A DNA stretch of 14,308 bases from Candidatus Zixiibacteriota bacterium (GTDB taxonomy: Bacteria; Zixibacteria; MSB-5A5; GN15; PGXB01), in contig CP070766.1 in assembly GCA_020345705.1 (NCBI GenBank), positions 1,384,105 to 1,398,412 of the forward strand, written 5' to 3'. The notes beneath the pieces are model-generated. The model was not told where the DNA came from. It was given only the letters and a program-made list of their open reading frames with translations, and ran no database searches. How positions within the stretch are numbered: position 1 is the first letter of the stretch; every line of letters starts with the position of its first letter. Below are positions 6,728 through 14,308 of this stretch, one piece after another. Both the position numbers and the translations under genes were made by a program.

Positions 6728-7735
6728 ATGAGTATCTTAGTAAATAAAAAGACCAAAGTAATCGTTCAGGGTATTACCGGGCGTGACGGCTCCTTTCACG
6801 CCGAGCAGATGAAAAAATACGGCACCGACGTCGTCGGCGGCGTAACGCCGGGTAAGGGCGGCACGAAAGTCAACGGGATTCCCGTTTTCGACTCCGTGGC
6901 CGAGGCGGTCCTGAAGACAAAAGCCAATACTTCCGTCATTTATGTTCCGCCGGCCTTTGCGGTTGATGCCATGTACGAGGCGGTCGATGCCGGCATTTCG
7001 CTTGTCGTCTGCATCACGGAAGGTGTCCCGGCCAATGAAATGCTCAAAGCGTTCTATTACATCAAAAGCCAGGGCGCCAGGCTCATCGGCCCCAATTGCC
7101 CGGGCATTATCTCTCCGGAATTGTCGAAAGTCGGCATCTTGCCGGGGAATATTTGCAGGAAGGGTCCGATCGGCGTTGTTTCCCGTTCGGGAACGCTGAC
7201 ATATGAGGCGATCTGGGCGCTGACCTGCGCCAATCTCGGCCAGACGACCTGCATGGGTATCGGAGGAGATCAGATTATCGGCACCAACTTCATTGACGCT
7301 CTGCAGATGTTTGAGGAGGATAAGGCGACGAAGGCGGTGGTTATGATCGGCGAAATCGGCGGCACCGACGAGGAAGAAGCGGCCGAATTCTTCAGGAAAA
7401 AGATGACCAAACCGATCGTCGGTTTCATCGCCGGGAGAAGCGCGCCTCCGGGCAAGCGCATGGGACACGCCGGGGCTATTATTTCGGGCGGAACCGGCAC
7501 GGCCAAAGAAAAAATAGAGGCACTTAACAGAGTCGGCATTCCGGTCGCCGCCTCGCCCAACGAAATCCCGGGAATGGTGAAAGAGGCGCTGGATAAAGCA
7601 AAGACAAAGGCCAAAAAGGCTCCCAAGAAAAGAACTGTCGGGACAAAGAAGGCTGCAAAAAGGAAGAAAGTAACGGCCAGGAAGACTCCCAAGAAATCCA
7701 AGGCAGGTAAAGCGGGAGCAAAGCGTAGGAAGTGA
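6728..7735 (+). CDS. sucD: Succinyl-CoA synthetase alpha subunit with basic C-terminal tail
   Basis: CoA-binding, phosphohistidine-carrying subunit partnering SucC. From ATG 6728 the protein has 335 residues. Motifs: GITGRDGSFH near the N-terminus (CoA site), GPNCPG, SRSGTLTYE, GIGGDQIIGTNF, and the active-site histidine H247 in MGHAGAI, equivalent to E. coli H246. The family normally ends near residue 289-295. Here residues 289-335 form an added tail with 24 lysines or arginines out of 47, rich also in Ala, Thr, Pro and Gly and resembling the basic tails of histone H1-like proteins. The tail is in frame with no sign of a frameshift, since the upstream motifs are intact to the usual end. Its role is unknown; binding to nucleic acid, membrane or polyanion is possible. 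It follows sucC by ten bases. Confidence 0.95.
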   Translation: MSILVNKKTKVIVQGITGRDGSFHAEQMKKYGTDVVGGVTPGKGGTKVNGIPVFDSVAEAVLKTKANTSVIYVPPAFAVDAMYEAVDAGISLVVCITEGVPANEMLKAFYYIKSQGARLIGPNCPGIISPELSKVGILPGNICRKGPIGVVSRSGTLTYEAIWALTCANLGQTTCMGIGGDQIIGTNFIDALQMFEEDKATKAVVMIGEIGGTDEEEAAEFFRKKMTKPIVGFIAGRSAPPGKRMGHAGAIISGGTGTAKEKIEALNRVGIPVAASPNEIPGMVKEALDKAKTKAKKAPKKRTVGTKKAAKRKKVTARKTPKKSKAGKAGAKRRK

Positions 7736-7767
7736 ACGCTTTTGATCAGTTGCAATTGGGTTGCCCC

Positions 7768-7774
7768 GAAGGAG
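7768..7774 (+). promoter_or_regulatory. Ribosome binding site fixing the korD start
   Basis: GAAGGAG lies seven bases before ATG 7782. An in-frame TTG at 7761 precedes this site and would put the ribosome site inside the coding sequence, so 7782 is preferred. An in-frame GTG at 7779 is nearer to the site but less favourable. Confidence 0.8.
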
Positions 7775-7781
7775 ACACGTG

Positions 7782-8069
7782 ATGACTGAGACAGATCCGA
7801 AACCTCCGGTTTCGGAAGGCAATGAAAAGGCGGCGAGGGGGGATAAAGCTTCGCCGGGAAAGTATGTGTATGACGGGCGGACACCTCCCATCAACATCTT
7901 TCTTCATTGGTGCAAAGCGTGCAATATCTGTATCGCCTTCTGTCCCAAGAAGGTTTTGGAGCCGGACCGAGAAGGAAAACCAACGCTTGCTCATCCGGAG
8001 AAGTGTACGCAATGTGCAATCTGCTGGCTGCATTGCCCGGATTTTGCGATAACGTCCAACTATAAGTGA
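7782..8069 (+). CDS. korD: 2-oxoglutarate:ferredoxin oxidoreductase delta subunit (2x[4Fe-4S] ferredoxin)
   Basis: A 95-residue electron-transfer subunit. Two CxxCxxCxxxCP clusters are visible: C44, C47, C50, C54 and C75, C78, C81, C85, each able to hold one [4Fe-4S] centre. The family role is to pass electrons from the thiamine-diphosphate site of the oxidoreductase to external ferredoxin. The first 30 residues are hydrophilic and of low complexity (Lys, Glu, Pro, Gly), with no signal peptide, so it is cytoplasmic. It is followed directly by the alpha, beta and gamma subunits, the usual four-subunit order, and preceded by sucCD 46 bases upstream. Its stop overlaps an alternative ATG for korA. 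The 2-oxoglutarate assignment rests on the whole cluster, not on this protein alone. Confidence 0.9.
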   Translation: MTETDPKPPVSEGNEKAARGDKASPGKYVYDGRTPPINIFLHWCKACNICIAFCPKKVLEPDREGKPTLAHPEKCTQCAICWLHCPDFAITSNYK

Positions 8070-8070
8070 T

Positions 8071-8074
8071 GGAG
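8071..8074 (+). promoter_or_regulatory. Ribosome binding site choosing the korA start
   Basis: GGAG sits six bases before ATG 8081. Two in-frame earlier starts exist (GTG 8066 and ATG 8069, both overlapping the korD stop), but neither has a ribosome site at a suitable distance, and GGAG would then be coding. Start 8081 is preferred. Confidence 0.65.
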
Positions 8075-8080
8075 CGGATA

Positions 8081-9229
8081 ATGAAGAGAAGCGGAATCGG
8101 CAAAGCCAGGTTGTTACAGGGGAATGAGGCTTGTGTTCGGGGCGCTCTGTACGCCGGGGTCGAGTTCTTTGCCGGCTATCCAATTACCCCCTCGACTGAA
8201 GTGGCTGAAGCGATGGCCCGGGAATTGCCCAGGAACGGCGGCAAGTTTATCCAGATGGAGGATGAAATTGCCTCGATCGCGGCTGTCATCGGGGCTTCCA
8301 ACGCCGGGTGCAAAGCGATGACCGCGACCTCCGGACCGGGATACTCCCTGATGCAGGAAAACATCGGTTATGCCTATATGACAGAGACGCCGTGTGTAAT
8401 CATCAACGTCCAGAGAGGCGGGCCCTCAACCGGTCTGCCGACTAAAATCGCGCAGTCCGATACCATGCAGGCCCGGTGGGGGACGCATGGCGATTACACG
8501 GCCATCGCGGTGGCGCCCTCCACGGTCAAGGAATGTTTCGAGGAAACGGTTCGGGCTTTCAACCTATCGGAACGGTTTCGAACACCCGTGACGGTGCTGT
8601 CCGATGAGGTCCTGGGGCACATGCGGGAGATGATGGTCATCCCGGAGAAGGGCGAGCTTGAAGTTACGGAAAGGCACAAACCTGATGTCCCTCATGAGTG
8701 GTACAAGCATTTTGAGATCTCGCCGAGTTTTGTCAGTCCGATGGCGTCGTTCGGAGAGGGGTATCGGTACAATGTTACCGGCCTGACTCATGACGAGGAC
8801 GGTTTTCCGACGGCCAACCCGATTGAAATAAAGAATAAGATGGAAAAACTGCGGTTCAAGATAGAGCGGTTCGCGGATGAGATACACAAAATACGGATGG
8901 ACATGATGGATGACGCCCACTTCACCGTTGTCTCGTACGGATCCGTTTCGCGCGCCGCCCGCCAGGCGGTAACCATGGCTCGCGAAAGGCGAATCAAAGT
9001 CGGAGCGATCCAGTTGAGGACAATATGGCCGTTTCCGGATATGAAACTCCGGGAGATGTTTGCCGGCGTGAGAAAAGTTATCGTCGCCGAGTTGAACATG
9101 GGTCAGCTCGTTAACGAAATCAAACGGGTCGCCCCCAGGCATACCGAAGTATTCTCTCTGGCACGGTACGATGGTGAAGTGATGACCCCGCATCAGATAC
9201 TCGAGAAAATCAGAGAGGTTATAAAATGA
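8081..9229 (+). CDS. korA: 2-oxoglutarate:ferredoxin oxidoreductase alpha subunit
   Basis: Large subunit of the enzyme that interconverts 2-oxoglutarate + CoA + oxidised ferredoxin with succinyl-CoA + CO2 + reduced ferredoxin. From ATG 8081 it has 382 residues, normal for KorA. It carries the pyrimidine-binding family motif YPITPSTE (33-40), the thiamine-site acidic stretch QMEDEIAS (58-65), the TSGPGYSLM turn (83-91), and a C-terminal transketolase-like domain with the sequence IWPFPD. The next gene, the beta subunit, starts within its stop codon (ATGA at 9226-9229). The substrate could be another 2-oxoacid, as 2-oxoisovalerate and pyruvate enzymes share the fold, but adjacency to sucCD, icd and mdh strongly favours 2-oxoglutarate. 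Confidence 0.92.
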   Translation: MKRSGIGKARLLQGNEACVRGALYAGVEFFAGYPITPSTEVAEAMARELPRNGGKFIQMEDEIASIAAVIGASNAGCKAMTATSGPGYSLMQENIGYAYMTETPCVIINVQRGGPSTGLPTKIAQSDTMQARWGTHGDYTAIAVAPSTVKECFEETVRAFNLSERFRTPVTVLSDEVLGHMREMMVIPEKGELEVTERHKPDVPHEWYKHFEISPSFVSPMASFGEGYRYNVTGLTHDEDGFPTANPIEIKNKMEKLRFKIERFADEIHKIRMDMMDDAHFTVVSYGSVSRAARQAVTMARERRIKVGAIQLRTIWPFPDMKLREMFAGVRKVIVAELNMGQLVNEIKRVAPRHTEVFSLARYDGEVMTPHQILEKIREVIK

Positions 9230-10077
9230 TGGAAAAGATTGCCCACGGGTCCGACGTTACCCATCACTACCTGAGACCCAAAAAGAAATTCCCGAACGTC
9301 TGGTGCGCCGGATGCGGAAACGGTATTGTCATGGGGGCGCTCATTCGTTCGATTGACAGGCTTGACCTGGACAAGGACAACGTGGCGGTCGTCTCCGGCA
9401 TCGGCTGTTCCAGCCGCATGCCCGTTTATCTTGACTTCAACACGTTGCACACCACTCATGGTCGGGCCTTGGCCTTCGCCACCGGGGTCAAGATCGCCAA
9501 ACCGAATCTTACCGTTATCGTCATTACCGGTGACGGTGATGCTCTTGCAATCGGAGGCAATCATTTTATCCATACCTGTCGCAGGAACATCAATATCACG
9601 ACCATTCTGATTGACAACCGCATTTACGGTATGACCGGCGGGCAGTTCGCGCCGACGACGCCGGGAGGTTCCTTTGCCACCACGGCCCCCTATGGCAATT
9701 ATGAAAAGCAGTTTGACGTTGTCAAGCTTGCCATCGGGGCTGGCGCGTCTTACGTCGCGCGCGGAACCGTCTATCACGTGCAGCAACTTGAGAAGCTGAT
9801 TGAGGCCGGCATCAAGAAGAAGGGTTTTTCAGTCGTGGATGTTGTCTCCAATTGTCACACGTACTACGGCCGATTCAACAAGGAGGGCGATGCCGTCGAG
9901 ATGCTGAGCTGGATGAAAAAGCACGCTATGCCCATTGAGGCGGTCCGCAAAATACCTCCGGAGAAAATGAAAGGCAAATTCGTGACGGGTTTGATCCACG
10001 AACATGACGCCACCGAGTTCACGCACGAGTATCAGATGATGGTTGATCGTCTGGCTCAAAAGGAGGCTGAAAAATGA
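9226..10077 (+). CDS. korB: 2-oxoglutarate:ferredoxin oxidoreductase beta subunit (thiamine diphosphate binding)
   Basis: Holds the thiamine diphosphate cofactor. In 283 residues, CAGCG (27-31) is the N-terminal signature of the beta subunits; GDGDA starts at 102 and begins the classical GDG to NN-type thiamine motif, which ends with DNRIYGMTGGQ (130-140). C27 and C30 belong to the conserved cysteines that in related enzymes ligate the proximal iron-sulfur cluster. ATG 9226 overlaps the korA stop by four bases; a GAGAGG purine run at 9213-9218 serves as ribosome site, and a second ATG follows immediately at 9229. It overlaps korC by four bases in the same ATGA manner, implying translational coupling and equal subunit production. 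Confidence 0.94.
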   Translation: MMEKIAHGSDVTHHYLRPKKKFPNVWCAGCGNGIVMGALIRSIDRLDLDKDNVAVVSGIGCSSRMPVYLDFNTLHTTHGRALAFATGVKIAKPNLTVIVITGDGDALAIGGNHFIHTCRRNINITTILIDNRIYGMTGGQFAPTTPGGSFATTAPYGNYEKQFDVVKLAIGAGASYVARGTVYHVQQLEKLIEAGIKKKGFSVVDVVSNCHTYYGRFNKEGDAVEMLSWMKKHAMPIEAVRKIPPEKMKGKFVTGLIHEHDATEFTHEYQMMVDRLAQKEAEK

Positions 10078-10661
10078 CCGCAGCCAACGGAAAAAAACAC
10101 GGCAAGAAAGAGCAAACCGATCGCTACGAGATTCGACTGTCCGGTTCCGGCGGGCAGGGTCTGATCCTGGCCGGGGTAATCCTGGCGACAGCCATCGGCG
10201 TTGGAGACGGCAAGAATGCCGTACAGACTCAATCGTACGGCCCGGAGGCGAGAGGCGGCGCCAGCCGCGCCGACGTGGTCGTTTCCGAGCAGGAGATTTA
10301 CTATCCCAAGACCATGAAATTGGATCTGCTTCTGGCGCTCACGCAAGAGGCCTGTGACAGGTACTACCCCGATATGAAAGAGGGGGGGATTCTCGTTATC
10401 GACACCTCTCTGGTGACCCAGGTGCCGACAAAAAAGTACTACGGTTTCCCGTTTGTCAGACTGGCACGCGAGGAGATCGGTCATGCCATGGTGGCCAATG
10501 TCATTGCCCTTGGTGCCATCGCCGAATTGGCCGGTATTGTCACCAAGGAATCCCTCAAGGAGGCGGTGCTCGAGAGAGCCCCGCGCGGAACCGAGGAAAA
10601 AAACGAAAAGGCCCTTGAGCTCGGTTTCAAGATTGCCAGGGAGGCGAAGCGTAAGGCATAA
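10074..10661 (+). CDS. korC: 2-oxoglutarate:ferredoxin oxidoreductase gamma subunit
   Basis: Small subunit of the complex (195 residues, about 180 typical). The glycine-rich GSGGQG (24-29) and the segment QSYGPEARGGASRAD (53-67) are the signature of the pyruvate/2-oxoacid:ferredoxin oxidoreductase gamma domain, which contributes to CoA binding and subunit contacts. The first 16 residues are an extra lysine-rich lead-in before the domain. The start is well supported: AGGAGG (10061-10066) lies seven bases before ATG, which overlaps the korB stop. It ends 13 bases before the nucleoside diphosphate kinase start. Confidence 0.93.
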   Translation: MTAANGKKHGKKEQTDRYEIRLSGSGGQGLILAGVILATAIGVGDGKNAVQTQSYGPEARGGASRADVVVSEQEIYYPKTMKLDLLLALTQEACDRYYPDMKEGGILVIDTSLVTQVPTKKYYGFPFVRLAREEIGHAMVANVIALGAIAELAGIVTKESLKEAVLERAPRGTEEKNEKALELGFKIAREAKRKA

Positions 10662-10663
10662 AC

Positions 10664-10668
10664 GGGGA
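10664..10668 (+). promoter_or_regulatory. Ribosome binding site for a TTG-initiated ndk
   Basis: GGGGA lies six bases before TTG 10675. The open frame continues upstream within korC to 10453, but those residues do not resemble the family, while the conserved kinase sequence ERTLLIIKPDA begins one codon after this TTG. No ATG or GTG is available at the right place. Confidence 0.7.
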
Positions 10669-10674
10669 CAGTTT

Positions 10675-11073
10675 TTGGAACGAACGCTCCTGATAATCAA
10701 ACCGGATGCGGTCGAGAGGAATTTAATCGGCCACATCATCGGCCGACTGGAAAAAGCCGGATTCAACATTGCAGACATGCGGATGGAACACCTGACTGTC
10801 GAGTCGGTCCGAAGATTCTATGACGTCCATCAGGGCAAACCGTTCTTCGAAGATCTGGTGGACTTCATGACTTCCGGCCCGGTCCTGCCGGTGCTGCTTG
10901 AAAAAGCAAATGCCGTGGCCGACCTTCGAGTGCTGATCGGCGCGACTGATCCGGCCCAGGCGGCCTCTGGAACCCTGCGGCAGGAAATAGCTCTGGACGT
11001 TCAGAAGAATTCGGTCCATGCTTCCGATTCGAAGGAAACCGCGGCACGCGAAATCGCCTTTTTCTTTGGATGA
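10675..11073 (+). CDS. ndk: Nucleoside diphosphate kinase, TTG start
   Basis: Transfers the gamma phosphate between nucleoside triphosphates and diphosphates through a phosphohistidine. Starting at TTG 10675 gives 132 residues, slightly short of the usual 140 but complete: ERTLLIIKPDAVERNLIG at the N-terminus, GATDPAQA for nucleotide binding, and the active-site histidine H115 in NSVHASDS (usual form NxxHGSDS), followed by REIAFFF at the end. The Gly to Ala change after the histidine occurs elsewhere in the family and is not expected to inactivate. It lies between korC and the LarA homologue in one run of genes. In family terms it can re-balance the ATP or GTP made by succinyl-CoA synthetase, which would explain its place here; that link is inference. 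Confidence 0.93.
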   Translation: MERTLLIIKPDAVERNLIGHIIGRLEKAGFNIADMRMEHLTVESVRRFYDVHQGKPFFEDLVDFMTSGPVLPVLLEKANAVADLRVLIGATDPAQAASGTLRQEIALDVQKNSVHASDSKETAAREIAFFFG

Positions 11074-11077
11074 CGTG

Positions 11078-12298
11078 ATGACATTGACAATCAACTACGG
11101 AGACGAACTGCTGACCATCACATTGCCCCCAAACGCGTCTATTGATGAATATGCCCCCCGCTCCGCTGACGGGATAGTCGATGCCGGTCAATTCGATTCG
11201 GCACTGACCGACGCGGAAGAAGGGCTCTTCCATTTCTCCGAAACGGACCTGTTTGTTATCAACGATGCCTACCGCGCCACTCCGACCGCGAAGATATTGC
11301 TCTGGCTGAATCAACTTGGTCGACTGAGTGATAAAGCGAGATTTCTCATCGCCACCGGCTGCCATCCGGCGCCTGATGAATCCCAGATGAGAAAGATATT
11401 CGGGGAATTTTACATCCTGCTGAAAGACAGGATAGCCATACACGACGCTGACGATTGGAACGCTATGGCTGAGGCGGATACCGATACCACGGGGGAAAAA
11501 GTTGGTCTGAACAGGCTTTTCCTGGAAGCTGAAAGGGTTGTCATCATCGGCTCCGTCGAGCCGCACTATTTCGCCGGATTCACGGGCGGCAGGAAGTCGA
11601 TTTTCCCGGGCCTGTGCGATTACGAAACGATCGTGCGCAATCACAACCTGGCTGTTGATTTTTCTGCGGCGCCCATGAAACTGGAGGGCAATCCGGTTGA
11701 AGAGCATCTGCAGTCCCTGATGAGAATGATTCCGGACAAGAAAATTCTGGCCGTGCAAATGGTGCTGGGTTCGGGTTCGGATATCAGGGCGGTTTTTTGC
11801 GGCGGTGTCGAGAAAGCCTTCGAAAGCGCCACGGATTTTGCCGAAGGCACGTTCGGGCATCGGACAGACCGAAAGTACGACGTTGTTCTGGCCGAAGTCC
11901 GGCCGCCGCTGGACAGCAACCTGTATCAGCTGCAAAAATCTCTCGAGAATTGCCAGTCGGCGGCAGCTGACGAGGGGACGGCTATTCTTTTTTCGCGGTG
12001 TCGTGAGGGAATCGGCTCCAGACAATTTTATGATCTGGCCGGGCGCTGGTCGCCCGGCGACGGCGCGATACCGGAGGGGAAAGGTTCGTTCGGCAGGCAC
12101 AAGTTATACCGAGTCTACAAGATAGGCCATAGAATACATATCCATCTATATTCCGAACTTGCGGAGGGTGTCCCGGAGAAAGTTTTCTTCAAAAGCGCTC
12201 GATCGCCGCAAAGAATAATTGACAATTCGGCCAAAAATTGCGAATATATGCGGGTTGCCCTGGTGCGTGACGCGGGGCATACCGTTCTCATGAGTTGA
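11078..12298 (+). CDS. LarA-family nickel-pincer-nucleotide racemase/epimerase homologue
   Basis: Homologue of lactate racemase LarA (DUF2088 fold), which uses a nickel-pincer nucleotide tethered to lysine to racemise 2-hydroxy acids by hydride transfer. From ATG 11078 it has 406 residues (about 424 in LarA). Active-site positions are all present with matching spacing: R66 in RATP, H96 in ATGCHP, H163 in EPHYFAGF, cofactor lysine K173 in GGRK, H189 in RNHN, and Y283, Q284, K287 in YQLQK; the corresponding LarA residues are R75, H108, H174, K184, H200, Y294, Q295, K298. The family also includes malate, hydroxyglutarate and other racemases, so the substrate is open; adjacency to malate dehydrogenase hints at malate. 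The cofactor genes larB, larC, larE are not in the window. The ribosome site is weak (GGA at 11068-11070), with coupling to the ndk stop four bases earlier; GTG 11075 is an alternative start. Confidence 0.85.
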   Translation: MTLTINYGDELLTITLPPNASIDEYAPRSADGIVDAGQFDSALTDAEEGLFHFSETDLFVINDAYRATPTAKILLWLNQLGRLSDKARFLIATGCHPAPDESQMRKIFGEFYILLKDRIAIHDADDWNAMAEADTDTTGEKVGLNRLFLEAERVVIIGSVEPHYFAGFTGGRKSIFPGLCDYETIVRNHNLAVDFSAAPMKLEGNPVEEHLQSLMRMIPDKKILAVQMVLGSGSDIRAVFCGGVEKAFESATDFAEGTFGHRTDRKYDVVLAEVRPPLDSNLYQLQKSLENCQSAAADEGTAILFSRCREGIGSRQFYDLAGRWSPGDGAIPEGKGSFGRHKLYRVYKIGHRIHIHLYSELAEGVPEKVFFKSARSPQRIIDNSAKNCEYMRVALVRDAGHTVLMS

Positions 12299-12336
12299 AA
12301 GAAGGCAGCTAATACAAAAACCTTTACGGAGGAAAC

Positions 12337-13263
12337 ATGAACAAGAAGATCGCAGTCATTGGAGCCGGAAACGTTGGAGCCAGTACCGCCCTGTATCTGG
12401 CCGAGGCTAATATTGCCGACGTCGTTATGATCGACATCATTGAGGGAATGCCCCAGGGCAAAGGCCTTGATCTCACCCAGGCCGGTCCGGTGAGAGGCTA
12501 TAACTGCACGGTCACCGGCAGCAACAAGTATGCAGACATAAGAGGCGCTGATCTGGTGATTATGACGGCGGGACTGGCTCGTAAGCCCGGCATGTCGCGC
12601 GAGGACCTGCTCAACATGAACGCCGAAATCGTCGGCAGTGCCGCCAAGAATATCAAGAAATATGCGCCGAAGGCGTATGTCATCGTCGTTTCCAATCCGC
12701 TGGACATCATGACCTATCACATGCGGAAGGTGACCGGTTTTCCGACCAATCGCGTCTGTGGTCAGGCCGGTATTCTTGACTCAACCCGTTTCCGCGCTTT
12801 TGTCGCCATGGAGCTGAATGTTGCTATGGCCGAAGTCCAGGCGATGGTCATGGGCGGGCACGGTGACACGATGGTGCCGCTTCCGCGGTACACAACTGTA
12901 GGCGGTATTCCCATCAACGAGCTTATTCCGAAAGACAGGGTTAAGGCCATTTCCGAGCGGACGCGGTTCGGGGGCGGCGAAATCGTAAAACTGCTGAAGT
13001 CGGGCTCGGCTTATTATGCGCCGGCGGCCGCGGTAACTGACATGGCCCGCTCCGTTCTGCTCGATGAGAAGAGAGTCCTCCCGTGTTCGGCGTACCTGAC
13101 CGGGCAGTACGGCATCAAAGACATTTATATCGGTGTGCCCATAGTCCTGGGCGCCAAAGGCGTCGAGAAAATCATTGAGCTGAAACTGTCCAAGAAAGAA
13201 CTGGCCGACCTGCAGGCATCCGCCAAGAAGTACAAAGGTGTCCTCAAAGAAATCGGCTATTAA
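12337..13263 (+). CDS. mdh: Malate dehydrogenase, lactate-dehydrogenase-like type
   Basis: NAD-dependent interconversion of malate and oxaloacetate in the cytoplasm. In 308 residues: GAGNVG nucleotide fold (9-14), D33 at the end of the second strand favouring NAD over NADP, substrate arginines R82 and R88 in ARKPGMSR (the R82 position being the malate rather than lactate signature), SNPLD (119-123), D148 and R151, and catalytic H175 in GGHGD. The family is the one common in Chlorobi, Geobacter and many anaerobes. GGAGG (12328-12332) lies four bases before ATG. A 38-base gap separates it from the LarA homologue, with no terminator or clear promoter, and 12 bases separate it from icd. Confidence 0.96.
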   Translation: MNKKIAVIGAGNVGASTALYLAEANIADVVMIDIIEGMPQGKGLDLTQAGPVRGYNCTVTGSNKYADIRGADLVIMTAGLARKPGMSREDLLNMNAEIVGSAAKNIKKYAPKAYVIVVSNPLDIMTYHMRKVTGFPTNRVCGQAGILDSTRFRAFVAMELNVAMAEVQAMVMGGHGDTMVPLPRYTTVGGIPINELIPKDRVKAISERTRFGGGEIVKLLKSGSAYYAPAAAVTDMARSVLLDEKRVLPCSAYLTGQYGIKDIYIGVPIVLGAKGVEKIIELKLSKKELADLQASAKKYKGVLKEIGY

Positions 13264-13275
13264 CGGAGGAGAGAA

Positions 13276-14308
<1,033 letters not shown>

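Noticed and set aside
6737..7897. A 386-codon - strand open frame opposite sucD and korD
   Set aside because: Shadow of sucD; its sequence shows no family resemblance, and it spans an intergenic gap and two + strand genes.
10453..10674. Upstream extension of the ndk frame into korC
   Set aside because: The extension overlaps a conserved part of korC and has no resemblance to the kinase family, whose conserved start lies at 10675.
11018..11077. Upstream extension of the LarA-homologue frame into ndk
   Set aside because: It overlaps the ndk active-site codons; the LarA-like sequence begins at about 11078, just after the ndk stop.
10865..12100. A 411-codon - strand open frame opposite ndk and the LarA homologue
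   Set aside because: Shadow of well-supported + strand genes; no motif and no ribosome site of its own.

Overview
The window is a bacterial chromosome segment of moderately high G+C in which every convincing gene lies on the + strand. Fourteen genes run head to tail from 289 to the right edge, with gaps of 0-76 bases and several ATGA-type overlaps. A strong intrinsic terminator (51-83) closes an unseen upstream gene, and a 245-base spacer carries a promoter plus a TGTGAA-N4-TTCACA palindrome before the first gene. I see no mobile elements, CRISPR arrays, tRNA or rRNA genes.

Layout: aldehyde dehydrogenase (289-1782); a COG2403-type P-loop protein related to cyclic 2,3-diphosphoglycerate synthetase (1859-3211); carbamate kinase (3217-4173); CCA-adding tRNA nucleotidyltransferase with an HD domain (4176-5540); succinyl-CoA synthetase sucC and sucD (5572-7735, SucD with an unusual lysine-rich tail); a four-subunit 2-oxoglutarate:ferredoxin oxidoreductase in the order korD-korA-korB-korC (7782-10661); nucleoside diphosphate kinase (10675-11073, TTG start); a LarA-family nickel-pincer racemase homologue (11078-12298); malate dehydrogenase (12337-13263); and an NADP-type isocitrate dehydrogenase cut by the window end (13276-14308).

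Together, Icd, Kor and Suc cover isocitrate to 2-oxoglutarate to succinyl-CoA to succinate, and Mdh covers malate/oxaloacetate. All these steps can run in the reductive direction with ferredoxin, but citrate synthase or ATP-citrate lyase, fumarase and succinate dehydrogenase/fumarate reductase are absent, so oxidative or reductive operation cannot be decided. Use of a ferredoxin-linked KorABCD instead of the lipoate/NAD 2-oxoglutarate dehydrogenase, and the icd/mdh/kor clustering also known from Geobacter-like bacteria, point to an anaerobic or facultative bacterium. A deltaproteobacterial or FCB-type candidate lineage (for example Zixibacteria-like) is a low-confidence guess.

Most genes are recognisable central metabolism. 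The items most worth a second look are the Rex-like operator at the head of the cluster, the LarA homologue directly before malate dehydrogenase, the COG2403/carbamate kinase pair, and the basic tail on SucD.
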